Positions 10,855-19,504 of a stretch of DNA of 23,267 nucleotides are shown one piece after another. The translations under genes were made by a program, and so were the position numbers. Under the pieces are notes generated by a model. It was not told the DNA's origin, made no database searches, and saw only the letters and a program-made list of their open reading frames with translations. Source of the DNA: a virus. Position 1 is the first letter of the stretch, and each line of letters starts with the position of its first letter. The DNA lies in the IMG/VR virus record IMGVR_UViG_3300025120_000580, positions 1 to 23,267 of that record, one strand, 5' to 3'.

Positions 10855-12933
10855 ATGTCAACATATTCAAATTTGTCAGTAGAACTAATAGGAACCGGCG
10901 AACAGTCAGGTACGTGGGGTACAACAACCAATACTAACTTAGGTACTGCAATGGAGGAAGCTATTGTTGGTACTGTAGACCAAGCAGTTACTACCGGAAA
11001 TACAACACTTACTTTAAATACTGCTTCTAACGCTACACAAGTAGTTCGTCACTTACGTCTTAATCTTACAGGAAGTGCGGGGGGCGTTGGTAATTTAATT
11101 ATACCTACTACCGCTGCAGGTGGTGCTAATACATTTCAAAAAAATTATATAGTTAATAATGCTTCAGATACTGCTATAACTGTTAAAACTGCTTCTGGCA
11201 CAGGAGTATTAGTTCCAGCTGGTAAATCAGCATGCGTATATGCAGATGGTACAAATGTTGATTATGCAATTGATTATCTTAGTGGCACAATTCTTTCAAG
11301 TGATGTAGACATTAATGGTGGTTCAATTGATGGCACTGCGATCGGAGCAGCTACACCTAGCACAGGCTCATTTACAACACTCGCAGCTTCGGGCGCAGTT
11401 TCAGGTACAGGGTTTACAGCACGTTTTGCTTCACCCGGACCAATTGGTAATACAACAGAGAGTACGGGTAAATTTACTACTCTTGAAGCTACAGGCAACG
11501 TTACACTTGGTGATGCTTCGGCAGATGAAGTAACTCATAATGCAAAAACCGTTAACATTCCAAATGATTTAATATACTCTGGTACTGGAGCAATAACTCA
11601 AGCAGTAGGGACTACAGTCCAAAGACCAGGTTCACCAGCAGAAGGAATGTTTAGATACAATTCTACAACAGATGAATTTGAAGGATATGCAGCTAGTGGA
11701 TGGGGTTCATTTGGAGGAGGAGGAGGTTTATCTTGGCAGTCAACTATAGTTACTGGAGCAACTCATACAGCAGTAGCTAACGAAGGTTACTGGATTAATA
11801 CAACATCTAATGGTTGTGTTATTACTTTACCTGCTTCTGCAACTGTTGGTGATCAAATTATCTTCAAAGATTATCTTAGAACGTGGAACATTAATACTAT
11901 TCAGATAGACTCAAATGGATTAAACTTTCAAGGACAACCAGATACTTTTTTAGTTGAATACAATCTAAATGGTCAAGTGGTTAATATTGTTTATTCTGGT
12001 GCATCTCAAGGTTGGACTCCTATAAATACTTCAGTAATAGAAGCAGTCCCAAGTGCTGCAGCAGAGGGTCTTTTCTCTAATGGTAATGTTGCTGGTACTG
12101 GTACTACTACTATAACAAACAAGGTAGGAACTACTGGAATTGTAGCTTCAGATATTTTACAAGCAGGTTTACATCAAACATACAAAACAGCTACTCGCTT
12201 TGGCTCTACTGGGCAAGGTATTTTACTATTTGGTGGTGCTTATGGAGCTTACGTATCATCTAATGTAAACTTAGTTTCTAATACAGGATTAATAGCAACT
12301 GCTTCTTCAGGTGTTGGTACTGGAAGACTAGCCGCACAAGCTGTTCCTTATGGAAGTTCTGGTTTAGCTTTAATGGCTTATGGTTATGATGGGTCTTCTT
12401 ATTTAAATACTATAAATCTTATAAGTGCTGGAGGGTCTCTTGCAAGTGATTCTTCAGGTGTAGGAACAGCATCTAATGAAAAAGCTGGAGCATCATATGG
12501 AGGAGATAAAGCTATTATAGGTTTTGGGAACTGTACTACTGGTAAGATTTCAGTAACAAATTTAGTGTCTAACTCTGGTGTAATATCAGCTGATGTTACA
12601 GGAGTGGGTACTGCAAGACAAGGTCTAGCAGCTGCTGGCTATGGTACTGATAAAGCTATATTTGCATATGGAGATACTGGAAGTACCACATCAATATCTA
12701 ATCTTGTTAATAGTTCTGGCGTTGTAGCTACAGATACTACAGGGGTTGGTACTGCTAGAAAGCATCTTGGTGCTAATACCTTTGGCTCTGATAAAGCAAT
12801 TTTTGCTTTTGGTAATGGTGGTGGAGAACTTTCTATATCAAATTTAGTATCTAATTCAGGTGTAGTAGCTACAGATACTGCAGGAGTTGGTACTCCAAGA
12901 AGTCAACTACCTGGTCTTGGCATTGGTACATAA
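10855..12933 (+). CDS. Tail fibre / receptor-binding protein with 48-residue C-terminal repeats
   Basis: This is a 692-residue protein, rich in Gly, Thr, Ser and Ala. The N-terminus (SNLSVELIGTGEQSGTWG, residues 5-22, then TNTNLGTAMEEAIVG) is a start common to marine podophage fibres and is likely the virion-attachment part. Residues 150-225 hold fibre-shaft modules (GAATPSTGSFTTLAASG; ESTGKFTTLEATGNVTLGD). Residues 255-290 (QRPGSPAEGMFRYNSTTDEF) are a knot seen in fibre shafts. From about residue 450 to the end come five repeats of 47-49 residues whose anchor VGT falls at 487, 536, 584, 631 and 678, with DKAIFAFG and NLVSNSGVVATDT as other landmarks; this may be a beta-propeller-like or kelch-like head. 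It probably binds the host receptor. The last repeat ends abruptly at LPGLGIGT. Confidence 0.83.
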   Translation: MSTYSNLSVELIGTGEQSGTWGTTTNTNLGTAMEEAIVGTVDQAVTTGNTTLTLNTASNATQVVRHLRLNLTGSAGGVGNLIIPTTAAGGANTFQKNYIVNNASDTAITVKTASGTGVLVPAGKSACVYADGTNVDYAIDYLSGTILSSDVDINGGSIDGTAIGAATPSTGSFTTLAASGAVSGTGFTARFASPGPIGNTTESTGKFTTLEATGNVTLGDASADEVTHNAKTVNIPNDLIYSGTGAITQAVGTTVQRPGSPAEGMFRYNSTTDEFEGYAASGWGSFGGGGGLSWQSTIVTGATHTAVANEGYWINTTSNGCVITLPASATVGDQIIFKDYLRTWNINTIQIDSNGLNFQGQPDTFLVEYNLNGQVVNIVYSGASQGWTPINTSVIEAVPSAAAEGLFSNGNVAGTGTTTITNKVGTTGIVASDILQAGLHQTYKTATRFGSTGQGILLFGGAYGAYVSSNVNLVSNTGLIATASSGVGTGRLAAQAVPYGSSGLALMAYGYDGSSYLNTINLISAGGSLASDSSGVGTASNEKAGASYGGDKAIIGFGNCTTGKISVTNLVSNSGVISADVTGVGTARQGLAAAGYGTDKAIFAYGDTGSTTSISNLVNSSGVVATDTTGVGTARKHLGANTFGSDKAIFAFGNGGGELSISNLVSNSGVVATDTAGVGTPRSQLPGLGIGT

Positions 12934-12957
12934 TAAAAATATATAAGGGATATATAA

Positions 12958-13563
12958 ATGGCATCAAAACTTAATACAGAATTTAATTATAGATACCAAG
13001 TAATGGGAAACACCCCTTGGGAAAAAATTAAAATATTAAAAGGATTTTTAGAGGGTAGAGTTAGAGCAGCTGCACTTGAAGAATGTGGAGATTTAAAATA
13101 TCAAGCTAAAGTTTCAAAGTTAAATCATTTAAAAGAACATGATGGTTTAGAGTATGAGATATTAGAACTTAAAGCTGAAGTTTTAGAAATAGAAAGTCAT
13201 AAAGAATCGGCAAAGGAAGCATATAAACTTAATAAAGAGGAAATTAAAACTTTAAAAAAACTATTAAAAGAACTTTATGTTATAGCAGAACCTACAAGAA
13301 TTAAAGATTATACAGATGAACAAATGTTTGAAGCTAATGCTGCTAATGATTTTACTGTTACTATTGGTAGAGAAATACAAGCTGAAATGATTGCAAATGG
13401 TAGACCTTCTCCAGCTAAATTGAGAAATGCAATGAGTAACCCACACACATGGAGTGCTTTAAAAGAAGTAGGATTAATACCAAAGGACACAAAATTACTT
13501 AATGGTAATGTTGACCCAATGGAAAAAATAAAACTTATCGGAGTAGAAGATGAAGTTATATAA
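12958..13563 (+). CDS. Coiled-coil protein, possible fibre chaperone
   Basis: This is a 201-residue protein with AAGGGA before ATG 12958. It opens with NTEFNYRYQVMGNTPWEKIK then ILKGFLEGRVRAAALEE, a block seen next to fibre genes in marine podophages. Residues 55-108 are a strong coiled coil (LEYEILELKAEVLEIESHKE, then KLNKEEIKTLKKLLKELY). The C-terminal part (120-201) is mixed helical. It has no transmembrane segment and no enzyme motif. Its position directly downstream of the fibre gene suggests a fibre assembly chaperone or cap; this is inference. Its end overlaps the 20-codon ORF at 13550. Confidence 0.65.
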   Translation: MASKLNTEFNYRYQVMGNTPWEKIKILKGFLEGRVRAAALEECGDLKYQAKVSKLNHLKEHDGLEYEILELKAEVLEIESHKESAKEAYKLNKEEIKTLKKLLKELYVIAEPTRIKDYTDEQMFEANAANDFTVTIGREIQAEMIANGRPSPAKLRNAMSNPHTWSALKEVGLIPKDTKLLNGNVDPMEKIKLIGVEDEVI

Positions 13564-13612
13564 TATATTAAGAGGGGATAAAGATACTTTAAGTTGGATA
13601 GAAGAAGATTAA
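13550..13612 (+). CDS. 20-residue micro-protein
   Basis: ATG 13550 lies in the end of the coiled-coil gene (14-base overlap) and has a well-placed GGAG (13540-13543) six bases upstream. It encodes MKLYNILRGDKDTLSWIEED, ending three bases before the next gene. The good ribosome binding site and the fit into an otherwise empty 52-base gap are the evidence. There is no known family. Alternatively it only serves to carry ribosomes to the membrane-protein gene at 13616, which lacks a strong site of its own. Confidence 0.5.
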   Translation: MKLYNILRGDKDTLSWIEED

Positions 13613-13615
13613 TTA

Positions 13616-14041
13616 ATGGGAATTTTAACTCATCTTATACCTATCGCATTAGGGTTTATTGCTAAACTTGTAGCAATTAAATCTCAACAAGCTCACGATC
13701 AGAACAAACTAATGCTTGAAGCATTGGCTGCAAAATCAGAACAGCTTAATTTAGCACGCGAACAAGCTAATAACGAAAGCCCAATGGCTGCATGGAACAG
13801 ACGAATACTTATGTTTGTAATATTAGCTTTAGTAGCTATTTATCCATTAGCCGGAATATTTGGAATTGAAACAATTATTCCTGTAACTTCAGAAGGATTC
13901 TCTTTTTTAGGTTTATTTAATATTGGTGGTGGTACAACTTTCGAAACTGTTAAAGGCTTATATAAGTTCGATGAAATATTTCAATGGGCTACTATGATTA
14001 TAGAGTTTTATTTTGGAGGCCAACTTGCAAAAGGAAAATAA
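13616..14041 (+). CDS. Membrane protein of holin type (three or more helices)
   Basis: This is a 141-residue protein with hydrophobic segments at about 2-21 (GILTHLIPIALGFIAKLVAI), 64-84 (ILMFVILALVAIYPLAGIFG), and a weaker one near 122-137 (FQWATMIIEFYFGGQL). A helical linker (22-58) with ESPMAAWNRR joins the first two. This order and the ending MIIEFYFGGQLAKGK recall the holin-of-three-TM family (GTA_holin_3TM) as found in marine phages. It lies between the fibre module and the nozzle gene. A holin or inner-membrane role is likely by type; lysis timing cannot be shown here. A smaller holin candidate is at 2584. Confidence 0.72.
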   Translation: MGILTHLIPIALGFIAKLVAIKSQQAHDQNKLMLEALAAKSEQLNLAREQANNESPMAAWNRRILMFVILALVAIYPLAGIFGIETIIPVTSEGFSFLGLFNIGGGTTFETVKGLYKFDEIFQWATMIIEFYFGGQLAKGK

Positions 14042-16231
14042 ATGCCTCTTAATAAATTAAAATTTAGACCGGGAATTAACCGAGATCGCACTAATCTAGC
14101 TCAAATGGGCGGATGGTATGACGGTAATATGATTAGGTTTAGAGATGGATACCCTGAAAAAATAGGGGGTTGGCAAGCTGAAACTTTTACTCGATATGTA
14201 GGTGAGGCTACTAAACTTTTTGTTTATTCTTTAGATACCGGTGCAGAAATTGCGGGGCTTGCTACTACTAAAAAAGTATATATTCGTGCTGGTACTGCTC
14301 TTTATGATATTACTCCTATCCGTGTAACTTATACTACTTCAACCACTCCTTCTACAGACAACTGTTTTACTACTAATACTACCGCAGGTACTGAAGGTCA
14401 AGTTCTAGTTACTTTAGCAAGTCATGGAGCTACCACAGGAGACTTTGTAACTTTTACTGGTGCAGTCGCAGTCGGTGGTATTACAGCCGTACAACTTAAT
14501 TTAGAGTTTGAAGTTACAGTTATTGACGGTAATACATTTACTATTGAAACTGCTGGAACAGCTACTTCAGCTGCTACAGGTGGTGGTACCGGAATTACCG
14601 CAGCTTTTCAAATTAATATTGGTACAGATACTTCAATAGCAGGTTATGGTTGGGGTGCAGGTACATGGAGTCGAGGAGCTTGGGGTTCAGGCGCAACTAC
14701 TCCAGCTATTGTTAATGTGCGTCTTATTTTTATGGACAACTTTAATAATGACCTTATTTTTAATTTAAATAATGAAGGACCTATTTACTATTGGACTTAT
14801 AGTGCAAGTTTTACTAACAGAGCAGTATTGTTAAGTTCATTAACAGGCGCAATTGCAGTACCCTCAAAAACAGAAAAAACATTGTTTGCACCAAGTGGGC
14901 ATTTATTAGCTTTGGGTGCTAGCGCTTATAGTGAAACTTCTACAGCAGGAATATCTATTACAAGTATTGTAAGTACAGGAACAACCGCTACTGTAACTAC
15001 TGGAAGCGCCCATGGATTAGCTACTAATGATTGGGTTTATCTTTTTGGTCAAACTCCTGTAATGTATTCAGGCACTTATCAAATTATAGTAACCGGTACT
15101 AGCACTTTTACATATACTCTTTTAGCTACTACTACATCACCCGCTGGAACAGCAGGAAGTTACCAAGCTATAAATTATACGGGTGGTGCATTTGATCCTA
15201 TGTTAATTAGATTTGCAGATGTTAATGCAGACATAGGGCCTAAACCAGAAGTATGGAGACCTGAATTAGCTAACTCAGCTGGGTTCTTATTTGTTAAAGA
15301 AGGTTCTAGAATTGTTACTGGCGCTAACGTAAGACAAGAAACTCTTATATGGACAGACACATCGTTAAGTACATTACAATTTTTAGGTACAGCAGAAGTG
15401 TTTGGGTTACAACTTTTATCTTCCGATACTAATATTATGGGTGCTAATGCATATGCTAGTGTTAATAATAATATGTATTGGATGGGAACCGATAGTTTCT
15501 TTATTTATGATGGTCGAGTTAATGTACTTAAATGTCCTTTATTAAAATATGTATTTGAGGATATTAATAGAGAACAAGCACAACTTGTTTATGGTGGTAC
15601 TAATAAAGAATTTAATGAAGTGATATGGTTCTATTGTTCAGGCGGAGCAGTACCTTCTCTAACAATTAACCGATACGTAATTTATAATTATAGAGACGAT
15701 ATTTGGTATTATGGTCAACTCAATAGAACTACTTGGATAGATGCTGGTATTAGTGAATTTCCATTAGCTACTTCAGGGGGTTATTTATATAGTCATGAAA
15801 ACGGCCCTAATGATGGACAACCTTTAGGTGCAGCACCAAATGCTATTAATTCTTATATTGAGTCTGCATTTATGGATATAGATGAAGGTGAATTCTACAT
15901 GTTAACTAAACGTGTAATTCCAGATGTAGACTTTACCACTTCTGAAACATCTAATCCTGTAACAGGAGCGACGATAGTTCCAACTGTTGATATGGCAATT
16001 GCAGTTACTAAATTTCCAGGAGCAGCTACTTCTACAACTGATGTAGCAGGCGCAACATTAACTCGTGGAGTAACTACTGCTACTGCAACAATAAGTCAAT
16101 ACACTAATCAAGTGTTTGTAAGAGCACGCGGACGACAAATGAATTTTAAAATATCATCAGATACTGTAGGCACACAGTGGCAACTTGGTGATACTAGAGT
16201 CGATGCTAAACCAGCAGGATTAAGGGGATAA
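14042..16231 (+). CDS. Tail nozzle (tail tubular protein B / P22 gp10-like)
   Basis: This is a 729-residue protein that starts directly after the previous stop. The opening PLNKLKFRPGINRDRTNLAQ then GGWYDGNMIRFRDGYPEKIGGW is the hallmark of nozzle proteins of this phage group, as is the end QVFVRARGRQMNFKISSDTV then GTQWQLGDTRVDAKPAG. Two inserted beta modules of one type lie at about 125-170 (SHGATTGDFVTFTG) and 314-361 (AHGLATNDWVYLFG); such inserts are often decoration domains. Residues 203-217 carry GWGAGTWSRGAWGSG, shared with the repeat protein at 10267. The middle, ANAYASVNNNMYWMGTDSFF then IYDGR, is part of the propeller core. It would form the tail tip through which DNA passes, attached to the adaptor ring. 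Confidence 0.85.
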   Translation: MPLNKLKFRPGINRDRTNLAQMGGWYDGNMIRFRDGYPEKIGGWQAETFTRYVGEATKLFVYSLDTGAEIAGLATTKKVYIRAGTALYDITPIRVTYTTSTTPSTDNCFTTNTTAGTEGQVLVTLASHGATTGDFVTFTGAVAVGGITAVQLNLEFEVTVIDGNTFTIETAGTATSAATGGGTGITAAFQINIGTDTSIAGYGWGAGTWSRGAWGSGATTPAIVNVRLIFMDNFNNDLIFNLNNEGPIYYWTYSASFTNRAVLLSSLTGAIAVPSKTEKTLFAPSGHLLALGASAYSETSTAGISITSIVSTGTTATVTTGSAHGLATNDWVYLFGQTPVMYSGTYQIIVTGTSTFTYTLLATTTSPAGTAGSYQAINYTGGAFDPMLIRFADVNADIGPKPEVWRPELANSAGFLFVKEGSRIVTGANVRQETLIWTDTSLSTLQFLGTAEVFGLQLLSSDTNIMGANAYASVNNNMYWMGTDSFFIYDGRVNVLKCPLLKYVFEDINREQAQLVYGGTNKEFNEVIWFYCSGGAVPSLTINRYVIYNYRDDIWYYGQLNRTTWIDAGISEFPLATSGGYLYSHENGPNDGQPLGAAPNAINSYIESAFMDIDEGEFYMLTKRVIPDVDFTTSETSNPVTGATIVPTVDMAIAVTKFPGAATSTTDVAGATLTRGVTTATATISQYTNQVFVRARGRQMNFKISSDTVGTQWQLGDTRVDAKPAGLRG

Positions 16232-16232
16232 T

Positions 16233-16415
16233 ATGGCACACGTTGTACAACCAAAAGCACCTAATCTAACTCTTCCTACAGTGGAATATAGTGAAGATGC
16301 ACAGAACCAACTACAAAATCAATTAAGATTGTATTTTGCTCAATTAGATAGAGCACATTTAGATGAGATTACTAATTTGCATACAAACAACACGATGCAT
16401 TGGATGGGATTATAA
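16233..16415 (+). CDS. 60-residue conserved phage protein
   Basis: This is a short frame with AAGGGG five bases before ATG 16233. The sequence APNLTLPTVEYSEDAQNQLQ then NQLRLYFAQLDRAHLDE matches in pattern small proteins (LP-x-P/T-x-x-Y, then NxLRLYFxQLD) that sit right behind the nozzle gene in many podophages. It is mostly a single amphipathic helix. The function is unknown; a cap or connector for nozzle or fibre is possible. Its TAA overlaps the next ATG (TAATG). Confidence 0.75.
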   Translation: MAHVVQPKAPNLTLPTVEYSEDAQNQLQNQLRLYFAQLDRAHLDEITNLHTNNTMHWMGL

Positions 16416-16765
16416 TGGCTGGAGAATTTCAAAACTTAACAGGTAAGAAACTAGCAAGGGCAGCTGTAACTGCTACGATGGCTATTGTGTATGAGACTCC
16501 TGCAAATACAAGAGCTTATATAAAAGACATTATGGTGACTAATCATAGTGGCGCATCGGGTGCTGCTGGACTTATTAGTATTCATATTGTTCAAGCAGGG
16601 GGCGCTGCAACGTTTGGTAATGTTATTATTGATGAGTATTCAATAGCTAAACAAGAGTATTTACATTGGTCGGGACTACAGATAACAGACCCCGGAGATA
16701 CCATACAAGTAGTGTCAGATGCAACTAATCTTTCGATTACAATTTCAGGGGCCGAAGCAGTATAA
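16415..16765 (+). CDS. Small beta-sandwich virion protein
   Basis: This is a 116-residue protein. ATG 16415 overlaps the previous stop; an ATG 15 bases upstream (16400) is inside the former gene and less likely. The pattern is all beta: AIVYETPANTRAYIKDIMVTN, then GLISIHIVQAG, EYLHWSGLQITDPGDTIQVV and LSITISGAEAV. This architecture (transformation of a T-P-A-N-T-R-A-Y-I-K-D-I loop into a sandwich) is frequent in small tail or head decoration proteins of marine phages. It is followed by a 49-base gap with no gene, a TATATATAGG stretch and an AGGGA ahead of the next gene. No specific role is assigned. Confidence 0.7.
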   Translation: MAGEFQNLTGKKLARAAVTATMAIVYETPANTRAYIKDIMVTNHSGASGAAGLISIHIVQAGGAATFGNVIIDEYSIAKQEYLHWSGLQITDPGDTIQVVSDATNLSITISGAEAV

Positions 16766-16814
16766 AACGGTTTATATATAGGCATATACATGATATTATT
16801 AGGGAATAAATAAG

Positions 16815-19097
16815 ATGAGTTATATAGACGAACATATAGACTATCTAGCAGGGCATGAAGGAATTAAAGGAGCTTCAGAAAGAGTAGAAGACTCAACCAA
16901 AACTGCTGCACCTTATGGTTTAGATAATCCGCCAATTTCAAGAACAAAGAAAGAATCGGATAGGGCATATGTAAAAAGAGTTTTGGAGCATTTTGAAGCA
17001 AAAGCAAGGACTACTTTAGGAGATGCTTATGATAATGCCCCAACTGGTGTAAAACGTGCAATATTGGATAGTTATTATAATTCAGGTCGTTTATATCCAG
17101 GACAGATTGCTAGTTTAAAAGGCACTAATGGAGTTTCAGATTATGTAGGATTTGCTAAAAATACATTAGATATTGTTTCTGCTAATGATTCTAAAACTAA
17201 CAGTGCAGGGATACTAAAAGGATTAGCTAATCGTAAAGCAGCAACCTATAATTTAATGGCTAATGAAGTTGAAGGACTGTCTCCAATAACGGGGGGCGAA
17301 TTAATAGATGTAGAAGGAAAGGCTCAATTAATTTATAACACAGGCAAAGACCCATATACTTATAATTTTAATAAACCTTTACATAGTAAAAGTAAAGCGG
17401 GACCATTAAATGTAAAAGCTCAACCACCAGGAAAAGCACCAGGCGTTAACCCTATGGAAGCGCAGCTACAAGCAGCTGAGAATGAAAAAGCACCATTAAT
17501 ACCTCCTTTTGGAGCACCTAAGCCAAGAGAAGAAGTTATTACAGAAAGAGAAACGGTAACAGAAAAAGGACCAGGATTTTACGACAGATTTACTTCTGGA
17601 ATAAAAGAACTTTTACCATTTAATAAAGGTGGCAACGTGGACGAAATGACACTAAATACAATTGATGTAATAGAACCTGACATGTACAAAAACTATATGA
17701 TGCAGGAAGCTGCAAGGCGCAGTATGATGCAAGGCAATGAGGAAGAACGAATGGCAGATTATGATTATGCACGGGACGAAGCTGAAGACTATCCTTATTT
17801 ATACCCTCGTAGAGCTAGAAGTGTAACTCGCCCTCCAATGCAAGCAGCTCAAAGAATGATGGGTGGCTTTGCTCAAGGTGGTGTTGTTGATCAAGCTCAA
17901 GGTTTAGCTTCTTTAGGTCGTGGTGGGGACTCAACTCTAGTACACATGCAACCACAAGAAGTAGCAGGTTTACAGCAACTTGCTCAAGCTAATGGCACTT
18001 CACTTACACGTAACCCAATGACAGGATACCCTGAAGCATTTAGCTTAGGTGGAATGTTTAAAGCAGCCTTACCAATAGCAGCTGGATACTTTACTGGAGG
18101 AGCAGCAACCCCATTTTTAGGAGCAGGTACAGCGGCTAGTTCTGCTATAACAGCAGGTGCATTGACAGGTGCAGGTGTTGCCGCAGCTACAGGAGATGAC
18201 CCAATTATGGGGGCAGTTTCTGGTGGTATGGGTGGTTATAGTGGTATGGGATTAGAAAGTGCTGTGGCAAATATGCCAGCTGCTACAGTTCCTATGAGCG
18301 GAAATATGGGGCAACAAATAGCTGCAGACGCAGCTTATACTGGTTCATTAGGTGGCATGCAAGTTGGGACACCAACTGCAAATATTGGGGCAGGAGGAAC
18401 AGGAATGAATATAGGAGGAGGAGGTTTCGGTGCTCAAGGTTCAGCTGTAAATGATCCTATGATGTTAGCAGGGTCTAAACCAGGGGGCACTATAATGCAA
18501 GATAGCCCGTTAAGCACTTTTGACAGAGCTATTGCAGGAGCTAAAACAGCTTCAGGTACTCCAGCTAGAGAAACCGGCATATATTCGGTAAGACCGGACG
18601 GCACAAGGATTAGTACACAAATGCAAAAAGCAGTAGCAGGAACTACCCCACAAGCACTTATGAAATTAGGTTCTCCAGTAGCAAGTTTAGGACTAGGCGG
18701 ATTAGAAGCAAGTGACTTTATGGTTAAACCTGATTTCAATGACCCAAGAGACAAGTACGATCCAAGAAGCAGATTAGATTTAAACAGAGATACAGGAATA
18801 GATGAAGCATTGAGTCGTGATACAGGCTTAAGGCTGTTAGCTAAAGGTGGATATTTAAAAGGCCCAGGTGATGGCATGAGTGATGACATTCCTGCAACTA
18901 TAAACGGCGAACAACCAGCAGCTTTAGCAGATGGAGAATTTGTAGTACCAGCAGATGTAGTCAGCCATTTAGGTAATGGCTCTTCTGAAGCTGGATCAAA
19001 ACAATTATATGCAATGATGGATAGGATAAGAAAAGCTAGAACAGGTAAAAAGTCTCAAGGAAAAGAGATTAAACCTGGAAAGTATATGCCTAGATGA
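16815..19097 (+). CDS. Virion protein with N-terminal lysozyme-like domain (ejection protein candidate)
   Basis: This is a 760-residue protein. Residues 1-155 resemble phage lysozymes of the GH24 type: LAGHEGIKG with Glu15 as likely catalytic acid, APTGVKRAILDSYYNSGRLY (75-94), and the typical end GILKGLANRKAATYNLM (132-148). The match is distant and the catalytic triad cannot be confirmed. A Pro-rich linker (195-245) follows, then Gly-Gly motifs (FNKGGNVD 269-276, FAQGGVVD 352-359), the block HMQPQEVAGLQQLAQANG (377-394), a glycine-zipper region (415-475) fit to enter membranes, and a conserved C-terminal domain (682-760: GPGDGMSDDIPATING, then ALADGEFVVPADVVSHLGNG). A virion-borne enzyme that opens peptidoglycan during DNA entry is the best inference; endolysin is the alternative. 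Confidence 0.75.
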   Translation: MSYIDEHIDYLAGHEGIKGASERVEDSTKTAAPYGLDNPPISRTKKESDRAYVKRVLEHFEAKARTTLGDAYDNAPTGVKRAILDSYYNSGRLYPGQIASLKGTNGVSDYVGFAKNTLDIVSANDSKTNSAGILKGLANRKAATYNLMANEVEGLSPITGGELIDVEGKAQLIYNTGKDPYTYNFNKPLHSKSKAGPLNVKAQPPGKAPGVNPMEAQLQAAENEKAPLIPPFGAPKPREEVITERETVTEKGPGFYDRFTSGIKELLPFNKGGNVDEMTLNTIDVIEPDMYKNYMMQEAARRSMMQGNEEERMADYDYARDEAEDYPYLYPRRARSVTRPPMQAAQRMMGGFAQGGVVDQAQGLASLGRGGDSTLVHMQPQEVAGLQQLAQANGTSLTRNPMTGYPEAFSLGGMFKAALPIAAGYFTGGAATPFLGAGTAASSAITAGALTGAGVAAATGDDPIMGAVSGGMGGYSGMGLESAVANMPAATVPMSGNMGQQIAADAAYTGSLGGMQVGTPTANIGAGGTGMNIGGGGFGAQGSAVNDPMMLAGSKPGGTIMQDSPLSTFDRAIAGAKTASGTPARETGIYSVRPDGTRISTQMQKAVAGTTPQALMKLGSPVASLGLGGLEASDFMVKPDFNDPRDKYDPRSRLDLNRDTGIDEALSRDTGLRLLAKGGYLKGPGDGMSDDIPATINGEQPAALADGEFVVPADVVSHLGNGSSEAGSKQLYAMMDRIRKARTGKKSQGKEIKPGKYMPR

Positions 19098-19504
19098 ACC
19101 AAGTACATACGGTAGCTTCAGACAAAGTTTATCAAGTATGGAATGAAGTTGAAGATTACTTAAAAGCTTCGATTGAAACAAATACAGGGGACTGTACATT
19201 AGAGCAGTTAAAAGGACTATTAGTATCAAACGCACAAACTCTGTTAGTTGCAATGAATAATGATAAAATAGTAGGTGCAATGACAGTAGAATTTATAAAT
19301 TATCCTAATGAAAGGGTAATGTTTATTACCGCTTTAGGTGGTAAAGGAATAGTAAATAACACAACTTTTAGCCAAGTAGAAAAATGGGCTAAAATGCAAG
19401 GAGCTACAAAATCAGCCGCTTGGGCTCAAGAAGCACAAGCAAGGTTATACAAAAATAAAGCAGGATTTACTACAATGAGATATGTTATGGAGAAAAAATT
19501 ATGA
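19094..19504 (+). CDS. GNAT-fold protein
   Basis: This is a 136-residue protein that overlaps the lysozyme-like gene by four bases (ATGA). The order of segments is that of a small GNAT acetyltransferase: helices (11-46), strand LLVAMNNDKIVGAMTVEFI (50-68), strand ERVMFITALGG (73-83), helix VEKWAKMQGATK, and the typical end ARLYKNKAGFTTMRYVMEKKL split over 116-136. The acetyl-CoA loop is not canonical (ALGGKGIVNN). Such small GNAT-like proteins sit among ejection-protein genes in T7-like marine podophages, where they may have a structural rather than catalytic role. The fold is likely; the activity is not shown. Confidence 0.7.
   Translation: MNQVHTVASDKVYQVWNEVEDYLKASIETNTGDCTLEQLKGLLVSNAQTLLVAMNNDKIVGAMTVEFINYPNERVMFITALGGKGIVNNTTFSQVEKWAKMQGATKSAAWAQEAQARLYKNKAGFTTMRYVMEKKL

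Noticed and set aside
13264-13490. Minus-strand 60-codon frames in the coiled-coil gene
   Set aside because: Short, overlapping each other in different frames, with no ribosome binding sites, over a well-supported coding gene.
18434-18889. A 151-codon open frame on the minus strand inside the lysozyme-like protein gene
   Set aside because: Composition is the mirror of the sense Gly/Ala/Thr-rich coding; no start signals; the plus-strand gene is well supported.
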